From contig CM044315.1 in assembly GCA_024291935.2 (NCBI GenBank), forward strand, positions 57,448,385 through 57,512,384: a DNA stretch of 64,000 nucleotides, written 5' to 3'. Shown here one piece after another: positions 1 through 11,084 of the stretch (positions are counted from its first letter, which is position 1; each line of letters opens with the position of its first letter). The position numbers and the translations under genes are program-made. The notes beneath the pieces were generated by a model. That model saw only the letters and a program-made list of their open reading frames with translations. It was not told the origin of the DNA and searched no databases. Source of the stretch: Okapia johnstoni (taxonomy: Eukaryota; Chordata; Mammalia; Artiodactyla; Giraffidae).

Positions 1-660
1 ATCTTTGGAGAACACTGCACCTAATACATAGATACTATTCAAGATTATTAGATATTTTATCAACTGACTCTAGCAGCCAGTCATCAGATAAAGTGAAAGA
101 TGGCAGTTTGAACCTTTTGGAAACATAGATAGAGACATAAAGTAAAGAAGGCATCTGATTTTATAGATAGATATCAATAGATAGATTAGATAGATAGAGC
201 TTCTGGAAATACTAGAGCAATTAAATTCCAAAGAAGTTGCCTGGTTTTATAGATATGTAGAGCTAGATATCTATCTAGCCAACTATCTGTCTAAATACCT
301 GAAATATTTGTATATGTGTGTGTCATATATTTTCAACAGCAGTATGAATAATTACAATTACTAGAGTTAACAGTTTTAATGTGCTTTTAGTGTGAAGTTA
401 TATAGTCGTATAATATTTTTAGAGCCAGGCAATCAGAAACATTCCATTAATCATATTTTAAATTTAAAGAGAACTTTGTATTTAAAAAGCTATGCTTATT
501 AACCCTGGGTAGGCTATAAACAGAAATGTGTATATTTTACCTAGTATAATTTTTCATTAAAGTATGAAAAAATGTGACCCAGGGTGTCCAGTTATTTTTC
601 ATGTACTGATGTCCAGTGCTAACAGATAAGCCATAAGAAGTGTTTAGGAATAATTAGCAG
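1..660. other. AT-rich non-coding DNA with degenerate GATA repeats
   Basis: No gene is visible. Degenerate gata/taga tetranucleotides are scattered between about 120 and 300, too imperfect to be a clean microsatellite. No recognised interspersed repeat was found in the rest of the stretch. Confidence 0.6.
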
Positions 661-750
661 CATTATTTAACAGTAAAAGAGAAACCCTTTCAGAAATTTA
701 CAGGTTTATCTTCTTAGATGTTTGAAATTTGGGTTTGCATGCAGACCCAG
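661..750 (+). repeat. Unclassified diverged repeat, copy A
   Basis: About 90 bp that align with 1908-2005 at roughly three quarters identity by eye, sharing the blocks ggtttatcttctta and tttgggtttgcat in the same order and spacing. I do not recognise the family. It could be an old local duplication or two fragments of one interspersed repeat. Confidence 0.5.
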
Positions 751-1224
751 TTCGTAAATGTTTTGTAAAAGCATTGTGACGGATGGTAAATTTTTGTGAG
801 ACTGGGTGTCCAGTTAATTCATGGAATCTACTCATCACATCACTGACTCATTTGTAGAATTTTAGAAAAATGTTTCCATCTTTAAAACAAATCCTTTTAA
901 GTGCCTGTTGTTTTCTTAACGCACATCAGGTGCTTAGAATTGGGCCGATTGGGATCGCAACTTGTGCCACAGATGACTTTTCATTTTACTAATTGTTCCA
1001 TAGGGACTCAGAGATCATGCTTATAATATTTTAAAATAACTATAAGGGGTACAGCATTATTATGAATCATTTCTTGCCTATGACATTATACTCTGAAGCA
1101 GCGGAGGACTTGATTGAATGAATTATTGATTCCTTTCACTCTTAGAACATTATAGCGCAGCGATGGATTCCAGGCTCATGCTTCTAGGCGTGTAGCATGT
1201 GGGCAAGTTCCTTAATACCTCTTT
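751..1224. other. Unique non-coding DNA
   Basis: I see no open reading frame of note, no recognisable repeat and no regulatory motif strong enough to report. The phrase gtgtccagtta occurs at about 587 and 807, which may be chance. Confidence 0.5.
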
Positions 1225-1315
1225 GCTTCAATGAGATGCTGGGAGGGATAAATGAGTGTATCTCTCTAAAGCACAGTGCCTGACATAGTCTATGCTCAAT
1301 AAATATTAGCATTAA
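1225..1315 (+). repeat. MIR SINE, 3' end
   Basis: The stretch reads like the MIR core and 3' end: a gggataaatgag block, then agcacagtgcctgacatag, then tgctcaataaatatt. MIR is an ancient tRNA-derived mammalian SINE. The upstream tRNA-like part is too diverged to place. Confidence 0.6.
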
Positions 1316-1907
1316 ATTATTGCTTACTAAGATTTTCTACATGTTATGAGCATGCATTGTTTTTGTAACAGGAAGGCAACCATATGAAATTTGAATGTTT
1401 CCCCTGAATCTAAAAAGGCTCAGTAATTGATAAAGTCCTATCAAGCAGTGTTCAAGAAGTGAGAGAATACCATCAGGCAATTGTCATTGTGTCTTTTAAA
1501 CATGAAATGGATTGGAGTGTTAATTTGCTCAACAAATTAATTCTCTTGGATCGCAATCCCATTTTCCTTTCTTATTAGATACTTGAAAAAAATCCATGAT
1601 CCATAAAGTCCACCTTAGGATAAGTTAATAGCAGAAGGGCAGTGTGCCCAGTTATAGTGTGTTATTACAATTACAACTGATTTTTTAAAAGTTTATGCAT
1701 AGAAAACAAAGTACAGACAAATGGGGTGGAATTGGGGTGCTTTTCCCCATATTTTCTCCAGTGAGCATGTATAGAAAATAAATAATAGTCTATTTGTGTA
1801 ACAATCAGTAAAACCTGATTAGCTGTAAATAGCAGGATTTGGGTTTTGTTTAGGAAAAAAACACTAGCTTGCATAAGCAATTGAAGGTTCTGGACTTACA
1901 TATGTGA
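1316..1907. other. Unique non-coding DNA
   Basis: No gene, RNA or repeat recognised. Short open frames here (for example the antisense one at 1671-1880) have no coding character. Confidence 0.5.
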
Positions 1908-2005
1908 GTTATTGAGCAGTAAGAGAGACCCTTTTGGAAGTTTGTAGTTGGTTTATCTTCTTAAAAGATGTCTGAACTTTGGGTTTGCATACAGACTCAC
2001 TGAGC
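1908..2005 (+). repeat. Unclassified diverged repeat, copy B
   Basis: Direct-orientation partner of 661-750, about 1.25 kb downstream, with the same block order. Divergence suggests an old event. Family unknown. Confidence 0.5.
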
Positions 2006-2224
2006 AGCCAACCCTGACTTTATGGAAACTGTCACTTCTTAGATCTGTTCCGTCCCAGCCCTGGCTGAGGAGTTGTGTGCATATGGCACATGCTGCATGT
2101 CAGAGGCCTCCAAGATGGTCACAAGGAAGACATACTGCTTAGTTTAATGGGATAGGTCAGTAGGTAAAAAAATATACAGCATAATCGTGCAACTCCTTTG
2201 ACGGAGCTGTTCTACATCCTGAGC

Positions 2225-2345
2225 CCAAGTCTAATTCCTTTATGTTTATGATCTTGCTTAGTCCTCACAGCAGCACACGTGAGGAAGCTGAGGCTCCCCA
2301 GGCGGCAAGATGAGACTGTGACCTGGAGTTGTTCTGACTGCACAT
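2225..2345 (-). repeat. MIR SINE, reverse orientation
   Basis: The plus strand shows the reverse-complement MIR pattern: a cttagtcctcacagcagc block followed by gaggaagctgaggc. Strongly diverged. Confidence 0.45.
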
Positions 2346-3495
2346 CCCATGCGCTAAGCACTCTGCAGCCACTTCAGTGGAGGTGCATCCAGCTAAAAGT
2401 GGGGTCAGGGGAAGAGGGCTTTATGGAGGAAGTATTGTTTAGAAGCTATATATCAAACCAGGAGAAACAGAAGGAGAGGTCTCCTGTTAGAGGTGAGATG
2501 ACCCGCCTGAGGAGTATTACCAGCGCCTTGCCAATGGGCTCACCGCCTCTGCAGCCATAGAAGTTGAAGCTTGCACAGTTGCCTCAGAGATGCAGCAGAC
2601 CTGAAGGGATCTGTATAGTTGTCCTTTCCCATCCCTGGACTCCCAGAGAGGACCTTGAAAGGAAGTGGGGACACTGGCCATAAGTCCTACTCTAGAACAG
2701 GCTCACACTAGCAGGTCCTGTCTCCCCACTTCTCTCTAGGGAATATAGGAAAGAGCAGTGAGCCAGGTGGCTTGGACACAGGGCAGAGGGTGGAGGTGAT
2801 TTGACTGAAGGTTGCTTCTAGATGATTATTCCATTTAATCCCAAGTCTCTTGAAAATCATTTCTAGTGTCACTTAAATGTCCGGTTTATTGTGTCAGGCT
2901 TTATTGGGTATCGTAAAACTGCTTAGCTGGGAGTGTCTGGTTGCCATCCTCTGACAAGGAGAGTTTTTGTCTTCTTTTAATGAGTCCGCATTTCAGAGGA
3001 TTATTGTATAATAAAAACCAGGGTGTTGTAGACTGTTAAGACTTTTGATATTTTCAACTCCACTGGAGAATTGGTGGCTCAACGAAGAATTTCTTTTAGG
3101 TCTGCTTTAGTCAATCGGTTGCGAAGTATCTTTTGTCATTTTTCATGTGCATTTATTGTGTGCAGGTGACTTTGGGGCCAGCAGGTCTTATATTCCCTTT
3201 GCTCTCTTACAGAATAGACTACCATTCCCCTTGCAATCAGTGTCATGTAACTGACATAGCATCCCCTTGGTTGATTGAGGAGAGGAGCGTAAGCTCTGAT
3301 TTAACTGGAGTTGGTGTCATCACAAGTGCTCCCTGGAGAGGGCTCTGAGTCAGTGATCGTTGCCGCACTCACGTACCATGTACAGAGAATTGCCTTCAAT
3401 CCCAGCGGCTGTGTGCAAACCCACGTGAGCCCATGGGGGTGGAATCTTAACTTTACCCATGTAGAACAACCAGGCTCTCATTTAGCTGCAGATGC
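2346..3495. other. Unique non-coding DNA
   Basis: No recognised repeat, RNA or gene. Open frames of 71-112 codons here have no domain features; the one at 3311-3649 runs into the downstream SINE, which argues against its being real. Confidence 0.5.
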
Positions 3496-3500
3496 TACCG

Positions 3501-3713
3501 CCTTTCGTTGTGGCTCAGTGGTAAAGACTGCCTGCGATGCAGGAGACACAGGTTCAATCCATGGGTTGGGAAGATCCCTTGGAGGAGGAAATTGCTACCC
3601 ACTCCAGTATTCTCGCCTGGACAATCCCATGGAAAAAGGAGCCTGGTGAGCCACAGTCCATAGTGTCTCAAAGAGTCAGATTCGACTGAGTGACTGAGCA
3701 CACACCAGCTGAA
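3501..3713 (+). mobile_element. Bov-tA SINE
   Basis: The tRNA-derived head (tggctcagtggtaaagac, then B-box-like ggttcaatcc) is followed by the Bov-A body (gggttgggaagatccc, actccagtattctcgcctgg) and a BovB-like 3' end (aaagagtcagattcgactg). Bov-tA elements are ruminant-specific and are mobilised by BovB. A short agctg motif on both sides (3484-3488 and 3708-3712) is only a weak TSD candidate. Confidence 0.9.
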
Positions 3714-4439
3714 AAGGCTCTGAGCACTGGACATTAACACTTTAGCTCCCCCACTGGAGCCCTTTGACTTAAGATCCCAAGCTTTCAGTGACTGCAAATT
3801 TTGTCTGCTTTTCCAAGAGAAATTACTGCAGTTTAGCTCTCATCATGAACAAAAGAAATTTAAGGATGGAAAGAGGGATCAAAATCCAAATACTTCTTGG
3901 ACCTTGTTGAGACATTGTGAGAACTTTATTGATATGAAGCCATCGTGCCAGGTTTATTCAACCAGAACCTCAGACAAATTGGCAAAGTGTTGAGTGCCAC
4001 AGACTTGGTGCCTGTCCTGTACCTAAGCCACCCAGACTTTTGCACTATTAGACCATTGACTGTACATTAGACCGTGAGGCTTCTTGTGGGGGTGTGTAAG
4101 GTCACAGTCAGCTACTCAGACAGTTGTCAGGGGAAGGTTGAATGTCTCACCAAGAAGCAGAAGAGTTGAATTGCGACTTTTTGACAGGGCGGCTTTGAAC
4201 AATAGATTGTTCACTGCATAGGAGTAGCTGGTCAAGGAAGTGAAGTTGGGGCTCAAATCTACTCCAAAAGCCATGTGTCCTGGGCTGGAATTGCCTCTGC
4301 CAGGAGGACGGGATGCTTCTTTATGACTCTGTCGAGCCTGCAAGACTGGGTCCACTTGGAAGTCTGGCTTTTTCCTAATTCACACAAAGATACAATATGA
4401 TGAGCAGCAGGCCGACCTCTCCCTGCTCCTTCAGCTACA
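3714..4439. other. Unique non-coding DNA
   Basis: No gene or recognisable repeat. The antisense open frame 4116-4355 has no domain signature. Confidence 0.5.
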
Positions 4440-4518
4440 GTAACCCTCTAAATGCCATGAGCAGGCAGAATCTGGCATATAGTAGGTACTTATTAAATGC
4501 CACTGGAATGAATGAATA
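4440..4518 (+). repeat. L2 LINE, 3' end
   Basis: Ends with the L2-like 3' terminus: tctggcatatagtaggtac, ttattaaatg and gaatgaatgaat. L2 is an ancient mammalian CR1-clade LINE. Confidence 0.55.
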
Positions 4519-5954
4519 AAACCACATTCTCTGCTCTGTGTGCCAGTGAAGTAGATAAGCGAATGTTCTTTCTAATCAAAGGTAAAATTGATGGTATCTA
4601 CCTGGAATTGCACATTCAGTGGTGCATGTTCCCTCTGACAGGCTGCTTCTTCAGTTCATCATTTCCTAAGGGGCAGGTAAAACCCAGCACCTGAGACCAG
4701 CACTTGAAACAACACTGACATTGTTTACTGTGAGTTGAACACCAGCAAACAGGCTTGCTGAGCATTGCCCAATACCTGCAGTGGTGTCTCCTGAGAACAG
4801 ACAGAGGGATCTGTGGTATTGTTGACCAGCCGTGGGCCCTCCTCTTGGGGACAGGATGCAAAGGACAGTGACTGCAGGAGTCTTGGGAATTTACCTCTGA
4901 GCGGCTGCTGCTTACGTAGAAAGACTTTTCTAGTTTCGAGTGAGAAGTGGGGAGGTTTGTTGCTAAAGCCACCAGTAACTGAGAAAAGGGGTTTGTCTGT
5001 GTCCCTCACAGTGCCAGCTGGTGCTGCTTGCATGCTTTCTCTTTTAAGTTGACCCTTTAGAAGCAGACTGTCAGAGTTACCTTCCTCTTGGCTCCTCTTC
5101 TGAGAGGTAATCTGCACATCAGGTAGGGTCAGCCACATGTAGTGGGTCAGACTGCTAAGGCATTAGGTCGAAGTACAGAGGTGCTGTCTTGCACTTAAGA
5201 CCTTGGCCTTCTGCTGTTTTTATGGAGTGGCTGCACCTTGTGAAAAATGCCCACAGGTGCATAAACATGAATGCCTTGCACATTTCATCTGGTTAAATTC
5301 AGCCTTCTTCAGGCAAGCTCCAATTCTCAAAACAAGGAATCGCAGGAAGTAACAGTTCCTAAAAAGGATTCCCTACAGAATCTCTTGAGAGAGCAGACTT
5401 AACCTGTTGCATTTACAGTATGACTTGATTTTATAAAACTCTAGGAATCTCAACTTTCAGGAATATCTCTCTGTTGGATTAGGCAGAATATTCCGGCACA
5501 TGTTTTGCCCTTTTTTTTCAACATAAATATTTAATGAGCAGCATGCTTCAGCCATTACTGTCAAATCCAGAAAGCAAATAAATGCACCTGGCATGCTGCC
5601 TGGGAGGGAATCCTCGAATTTCTGCCTTTACCTTTCTTTCGCCTCCAGGTCTCTGACTTCCTCCTGCTGTCATAAATGTCATGGGGCTCAGGGACAGCCA
5701 CACCCCATAGTGACATCACACAGGGCAGAGACCAAGCTCTCCGTGCACACCTCCTGAACCCTGGACTCAGGTTCCTCTGATTTACTGATGCCGACCTGGG
5801 AATTCACCTGCCTCAGCCTGCATTTCCCAGACCTCAGATGGCTCCTCAGCTTTGTGTCTTCCATGCTGGGCTTGTTCTAGTCTTCACGCTCCTGTGAAAA
5901 AATGCCTTAGACAACTTCTTCATTTTTAAAAAATTGGTCATGTATATACAGTGT
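4519..5954. other. Mostly unique non-coding DNA
   Basis: No gene seen. Overlapping open frames on both strands at 4616-5138 (118 and 137 codons antisense) lack recognisable domains and look like chance. About 5515-5610 resembles a reverse L2 3' end (aaatatttaatgagcagcatgc), but weakly. Confidence 0.45.
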
Positions 5955-6030
5955 GCACACGTGTGCTCAGTTCTATCCGACTGAGTCCTATCCTTTGCCA
6001 TCCCGTGGACTTCAGCAATGTTTTTATAGG
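5955..6030 (-). mobile_element. Short diverged BovB/Bov-A 3'-end fragment
   Basis: The plus strand carries a decayed reverse-complement BovB terminus: gtgctcagttctatccgac, then cctttgccatcccgtggac. It is too short to assign to LINE or SINE. Confidence 0.5.
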
Positions 6031-6124
6031 GTACCCTCCGAAGCTCACAATCATATAAAAAGGTAAACACTGAGAAAGCTTGCTCTTATCCAAGCGTTTA
6101 CCACACTCTCTACCGGTTGCAACT

Positions 6125-6245
6125 TGTAAATATAAGCAAATATATACACAAATATATATATATATATACACACACACATATATATATCCTCATTTGCTCA
6201 TATATATAAATTAGTATATATATCCTCATATATATATAAATGTTT
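6125..6245. repeat. TA/CA-rich low-complexity tract
   Basis: Alternating at repeats with short ac runs, interrupted by related tcctcatttgc and tcctcatatat units. A simple repeat, and the source of the Tyr/Ile-rich chance frames at 5938-6349. Confidence 0.75.
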
Positions 6246-6279
6246 TTCCCTTCTTTCACGAAAGGTGGTATGTTTATAT

Positions 6280-6700
6280 ATACTGTTCTGTGTCTTGCTT
6301 TTAAAATTAGTCTGTCCTGGAGATCTCTGTCAGCACAATTGCTTTCCATTGTGAGGATGGACCACGGTTTATTCGGCCAGTCCCCTACAACTAGACCTTT
6401 GAATTGTTCCCAGTCTGTCGTTAATACACAAAGCGCTGCAGCAGATAAAGGTGTTATTTTGCTTTTGTGCAGGTGAACCTAGAGGACTGATTCCTGGGAA
6501 CAGGACTGCTGAATCACGGGGCCTATCGTCCCCTTGGGAAGGCTTGCCTCATTTCGCCCTGTCCCGGCCATGCGTTAGACGGCCTGCTTCCCCACAGCCC
6601 CACCAGCACAGAGGGTGTCAGCTCTTTTTATCTTTGCTAGTCTCAGTGGTGAGAAATGGTAATTAGGGTCAGTTACATTTTTCGAATTGTGAACGGGTGA
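6280..6700 (+). repeat. Old L1 (L1M-type) 3' region
   Basis: Landmarks of the old L1 3' region appear in order: ccattgtgaggatggaccac, ttcccagtctgtcg, actgctgaatcac, ccccacagccccaccagc and tcagtggtgagaaatgg. Diverged and probably truncated at both ends. Confidence 0.6.
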
Positions 6701-7237
6701 GAGGATTGGAGTCATTTGTACGTGTTCTCCCATGGGCAGTCCAGGCCTGCCAGTCCCCCTGTGGGCATATGTTGACCTTTCCTCCTGAAGCAAGCCTCTT
6801 ACCTACATCACTGTCAGAATCTCTTAAATACAGACTCAGGAATGTGATAGCTCTTTTGGGCCTAAGGGGAAAGTGGGCTGCCAAATTGTCAGTGCAAAAT
6901 CGAGAGAAGTGGAAAGTAGGGTTTTATGCCAGTTGCTAATGTCTGATTTATAAATAGTTTTCAGCTAATGGTATTATTAAACTGGGACTTCTCCAAAACC
7001 ATTATGAAGATGACCTTCTAGTCTAGAATTTCTCACTCTCAAACAAAAACAAGAGAGATTGAGAATATATAAATTTCAGTGGCATTTTCTGCAAAATCTT
7101 CTTAGAAATCTAGATTTTTCCTTTCACATGCATCTCCTGAAAGCTTATACATGCCACTTTTTTTGTGTACCTGCTGAATAGGCCGCCTGTTCACCCTTTG
7201 ATTTCACCATCAGAGAGCTGTCTACTCTTATTTCCAG
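6701..7237. other. Unique non-coding DNA
   Basis: No recognised gene or repeat. It ends at a pyrimidine-rich stretch that forms the acceptor of the candidate exon at 7238. Confidence 0.45.
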
Positions 7238-7269
7238 GGTGAAAGAAAAGAGGCAAGTAAAAGTATAAG
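7238..7269 (+). other. Candidate micro-exon (32 nt)
   Basis: A pyrimidine-rich tract ending ttatttccag precedes it and gtaagg follows. Frame 0 is open (GERKEASKSI plus two bases); the other two frames contain stops. I do not recognise the peptide. Chance acceptor/donor pairs are common in introns, so this may be a pseudoexon. Confidence 0.15.
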
Positions 7270-8231
7270 GTAAGGAGACCAGCCAGAGTTCAGGGTTCAA
7301 TGAAGGGCGTGAGGTTAGAGTTACACTGAATCATCTTTCTTTTTGCATTGTTCTTTCAGTTAGCTCTTGGGATGCTCTTTTAATATGAAATTAATTTTCA
7401 TCTTTTTAAAAATGAAATCCATCAAAAGAGAGAAAAATCTTTGGTTGAGTGAAAAGATGACTGTGTGTGGTTTATTTTTATTTTTTTATTTTTTGCTTTT
7501 AGAAATTCATATGAGGCAGTCCGGTGTAAAGCTAGCTTCCATCTCCATCAACAAAGAGCAAAGCAAAACAGAACAAGAAAATCCCATCACCACAACAGTC
7601 TCTTCTCAGGATTCCCACATTTAACAGAGGCCCATGAAAGTTCTAGAAAGGAGGGTCTGGTTTTCCAAGCCCAGTGCTCTCTTCTGAGCTCCTAAATGTG
7701 TGGATTGTTACCTTGTGAAGGTGGGTTTTCAGCACTGGATGCTTTTTTTTCCTTCCAATGCTCCTGCCTTTGTAGTGTTGACCTCACTGCAGTGTCAGCT
7801 CTCGTAAGATAGGTGTGATCTAGCTGAGGATCTGGAAGGGCACCTGGCACCTTGGGATGCTCCACTAGTGGATGAATGATTGCTGCTGAGGGTGGGTGCC
7901 TTCTGGACCCGGTTAGGTCTTTGTGGTCAGCCGTATTAGGGATCCCATGTTGAACACAGGCCTGGGATGGAGGTCATGTTAGCCCTTCCTTGGCCTTTTG
8001 GCCTGATGCTGCAGCCCTTGTGCACTCTATGACAGTGTGCATGATGGCTTACAGCTCGAGCCTGCAATCTGATTCACCTGGACATGTCACCTTACCTCAA
8101 AGAGCCTGTTTTTCCATTTGCAAAACAAAGATAATGATACCATATTTCATCAAATCTAAGATGTCATCCATTATGCTATTATACTATGAGCCACTGAGAA
8201 AAAAGATTCGGGTATAACCCACATCAAGCCT
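7270..8231. other. Non-coding DNA with a possible MIR remnant
   Basis: Mostly unique. About 8060-8150 has a MIR-like order (tcaccttacctcaaagagcc, catttgcaaaacaaagataa) on the plus strand. No gene recognised. Confidence 0.4.
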
Positions 8232-8795
8232 AAGAATGTATTTGTTTTCTCTGGCTGCCATTGCAGATTACCATAAATTTAGCCACTTAGAGCAGCACAT
8301 ATGTATTATCTCACAGTTCCAAAGTCGTCATGGTTTGGTTCATTATTGTGCTCTGGATTTTACAAGTCAGAAATCTTACAGGGAGGCACTGAGAAGAATC
8401 CACTTGCAGAGTCATTCAGGTTGGTAGAAGTCAGTTCCTTGCAGTTGTAGGACTGAGGTTCCTACCTTCTTGCTGACTGTCAGAGGGGGAAGCCACCCTC
8501 AGCTCTTAGAGACTTCTCTTTGGTTCTTGCATTGGACCCTGTGTCTCAGAGGCAGCAATAGCACGATGAATCCTTCTCATGCCTGGAATCTCTTTGAGGT
8601 CTCCTCTGCTCTCTCTGCCTCCACCAGAAAAAGTTCTCTGCTTTTAGGGCTCATTTGATTCAGTTGGGCCCACCTGAACATTGAGGCTCCTGTCCCTTAA
8701 TTATCTGCAAAGTTCTTTTTGCTGTGAGATATATCCATAGGTTTCAGGGATTAGAGCAAGGACATCTTTGAGGGGCCATTCTGACTACCACACTC
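8232..8795 (-). mobile_element. MLT1D-like MaLR LTR, reverse orientation
   Basis: The plus strand shows the reverse complement of an MLT1 LTR: ctggctgccattgcag at one end, tatctcacagttcc, attcagttgggcccacctg, tccataggtttcagggatt, and aggggccattctgactacc at the other end. MLT1 LTRs are remnants of non-autonomous ERVL-type elements of early mammals. No internal region is attached, so it is a solo LTR. Confidence 0.7.
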
Positions 8796-8924
8796 ATCCT
8801 AGTATCAGAGATATTAACATGTGAACAGAATATGTTTCTTAGAATTGACTAAATACTGTCTTTGGTGTAAAAGAGCTACTTAATGTATATAAAGCATTCA
8901 GGGGGTCGATGGTAAGTGCTCAGG

Positions 8925-8970
8925 TATTAACTATTATTATTATTATAATTAATATTATGATTATAGTGCT
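8925..8970. repeat. ATT-rich simple repeat
   Basis: Imperfect tandem tat/att units with a switch to taat units around 8945. Confidence 0.7.
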
Positions 8971-9018
8971 CAAATAATGCCCATCATCTTTAATTTCAAT
9001 TGAAATTATTCTAAGAGT

Positions 9019-9310
9019 TAAATGCATTTGCTGCTGCTGCTGCTAAGTCGCGTCAGTCGTGTCCGACTCTGTGCAACCCCGTAGACAGCAGCCCAACAGG
9101 CTCCTCTGTCCCTGGGATTCTCCAGGCAAGAACACTGGAGTGGGTTGCCATTTCTTTCTCCAATGCGTGAAAGTGAAAGTGAAGTCGCTCAGTTGTGTCC
9201 GACTCTTCTCGACCCCATGGACTGTAGCCTACCAGGCTCCTCCGTCCATAGGATTTTCCAGGCAAGAGTACTAGAGTGGGGTGCCATTCCCTTCTCCGTA
9301 AATGCATTTG
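9019..9310 (-). mobile_element. Bov-A2 SINE with perfect 12-bp TSD
   Basis: Two Bov-A units sit in tandem, each with the reverse-complement tgtccgactct motif and a tccaggcaagaacactggag-type block. A (ctg) run at 9031-9042 corresponds to the (AGC)n tail of Bov-A2. The flanks taaatgcatttg at 9019-9030 and 9299-9310 are identical, marking the insertion as 9031-9298. A perfect TSD and low decay suggest a comparatively recent insertion. Bov-A2 depends on BovB enzymes for movement. Confidence 0.95.
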
Positions 9311-9369
9311 ACAAATCCTAATTGAGAGAGTGTAGGGTGCCAGTGGTTAATTAGATGACAGTGATGGTG

Positions 9370-9570
9370 ATAGTTACTCCTTGAGTGACTCCTGTGTGCT
9401 GACATGTGCTGGGACCTTTCACAGGCCTTGAGTAGCCCTCTGAGGTAGGCAATACTGGCTCCGTTTATAGGTGGGGAAACGGGTTCAGGGGTTTGAATAC
9501 CACTTTAGAGCTCAGCAGTAAGTGGTGGTGGCTTCTTACCTTGAATCCACAGCTGTCTGGCTTTGCAGTC
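9370..9570 (-). repeat. MIR SINE, reverse orientation
   Basis: Reverse-complement MIR order: a gtgtgctgacatgtgctgg block, ccctctgaggtaggcaatac, then gtttataggtggggaaac and a tttgaatac block. Diverged but in the right order. Confidence 0.7.
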
Positions 9571-9955
9571 TATGCTCTTCATGGCACCGTATTACCTGTT
9601 CTGATGCCCACCAGGTGTGTGAGCTGGAGGGGGTGGCCTCCTGGAAGGAGAAGGAACACGAGAGAAGAGACGTCACCTTGTGATGTATCTCTCTTGCACT
9701 CAGATGTTTCTTTGCTGTTAACTGTTTAATTCATCAACTATTTAATTCTCTGTCCTTTCCTTTTTTCAGTTTTCAGTAAACACAAAAATGATCTGTTTTC
9801 ATTCACAAGGCATTTATACCTACTCTGTGAAGATACAGCTATGAACAATATTGTGATTTATAAGGAGAAATATATATACAATCTTTGTATACTTCCTATC
9901 ACAGAACTCCTAAAACCTTTGAAATTTCCTAAGTGATGAGAGCAATAAAAGTGTC
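9571..9955. other. Unique non-coding DNA
   Basis: No recognised gene or repeat. Confidence 0.45.
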
Positions 9956-9959
9956 TTTT

Positions 9960-10510
9960 GCTTTGTTATTGAGGTGACTTTGGGACCACACCTAAGGTTG
10001 GGGGCTGTTTGTCTAGAGAACAAACCATGTGATTAGAAGGGTGGAACTTTCGACCCCACCTCTCAGACCTCCAGGGAGGAGAGAGGGACTGAAGGCTGAA
10101 TCTGTCACCCAAGACCAATGATTTAATCAATCATGCCTATGTAATGAGGCCTCCATAAAAACTCAAAAGGACCAGGTTGGGAAGGCTTCGGGTTGGTGAA
10201 CACGTGGAGATGTGAGGTAAAGTGGTCCTTGCTAAGGGGGTATGGAAGCTCCATGCCCTTCCCCCACACCTTTCCCTCTGCATCTCTTCCATCTGGCTGT
10301 TCCTGAGTCATATCCTTTTATAATAAACTTTGTGATCTAGTAGGTAAAAAGTTCTGTGACTCCGCTTTGAATCTGTGGAATCCGATGCTATCTCCAGGTA
10401 GATAATGACAGAATTGAGTTGAACTGTAGGATACTCAGCTGGCGTCAGCGATTGCTTGGCTACGTGGAAGCCTCCGCCACAAATTGGAATTAGTGACCAG
10501 AACACTTTTA
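9960..10510 (+). mobile_element. Solo endogenous-retrovirus-type LTR
   Basis: This resembles a known mammalian LTR type with the blocks gccaatgatttaatcaatcatgc (diverged), ggttggtgaacacgtgg, ctcttccatctggctgttcc and tataataaactttg. The aataaa at about 10322 would be the LTR polyadenylation signal, and the downstream tccgatgctatctcc and gaattgagttgaactgtag blocks fit the same family. I cannot name the subfamily. No gag, pol or env remnant adjoins it, so it reads as a solo LTR; the ends are approximate. Confidence 0.65.
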
Positions 10511-10799
10511 TATACTGTGTGCACTTTCAAAGGGAGGAAAGTTAGCATTGGGGAATTTCTACTTTTTAAACTGTTTAAAGTGTAACTGGGACAAAGAGGA
10601 GGAGAGAAGAGAAAGAGAGTGGTTTAGCAGAGCTGGAGTAAAATAGTATTGCCCTGAATGCAATAAAGGACTCTTAAGATTTCAACCTCCGGCATTTTCC
10701 CAGGACAGCTGCAGACTGTCTTAGGCTCATCAAATTCAGTTAGGCACCCTTGAAAACCAAGCTTGGTTTTTCATCTTGCCCTTAAAGCCTGTTTTTCTT
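10511..10799. other. Unique non-coding DNA
   Basis: A purine-rich patch lies at about 10590-10620. Nothing else was recognised. Confidence 0.45.
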
Positions 10800-11065
10800 C
10801 CTGCCTTCTCTGTCAGTGGACATCTCCATCCACCCAGGAAACTCTGGCCCCTTGAGTCATCCGATACCCTTCCGTCCCCTCCTCCTCCCTCCAGCTCAGA
10901 CACCCCTGGCCCCCACCAAAGCCTGCCACATCCACTTCCTAACTAGCCGACACATCTAGTCTGATCTCTGCTTGCCCCGCTGCCTCTCATCTGGATTGTC
11001 ACCATGGCTTCCTAATTGACCTTTCCTCTCCACATTGCCATCAGGAGGGTTTTTCTCTGGCAGCT
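10800..11065 (+). repeat. L2 LINE fragment
   Basis: Matches the L2 3' half in order: pyrimidine-rich protein-like text with gacatctccatccac, gaaactctggcccc, ctcatctggattgtcacca, and atggcttcctaattgacc. No open reading frame survives. Confidence 0.6.
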
Positions 11066-11084
11066 CCCCAAAGGCATCACAGGC

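Noticed and set aside
120..300. GATA-rich tract as a possible regulatory cluster
   Set aside because: The units are irregular and fit a decayed microsatellite better than a set of GATA-factor sites.
3501..3580. tRNA-like sequence with A- and B-box resemblance
   Set aside because: It is the tRNA-derived head of a Bov-tA SINE. The heads at 12038, 24040-24112, 29895, 32856, 44700-44856 and 55500 are the same and none folds into a plausible complete tRNA.
4616..5138. Overlapping 118- and 137-codon minus-strand frames
   Set aside because: Two long overlapping frames plus a plus-strand frame over the same DNA point to chance absence of stops, not coding.
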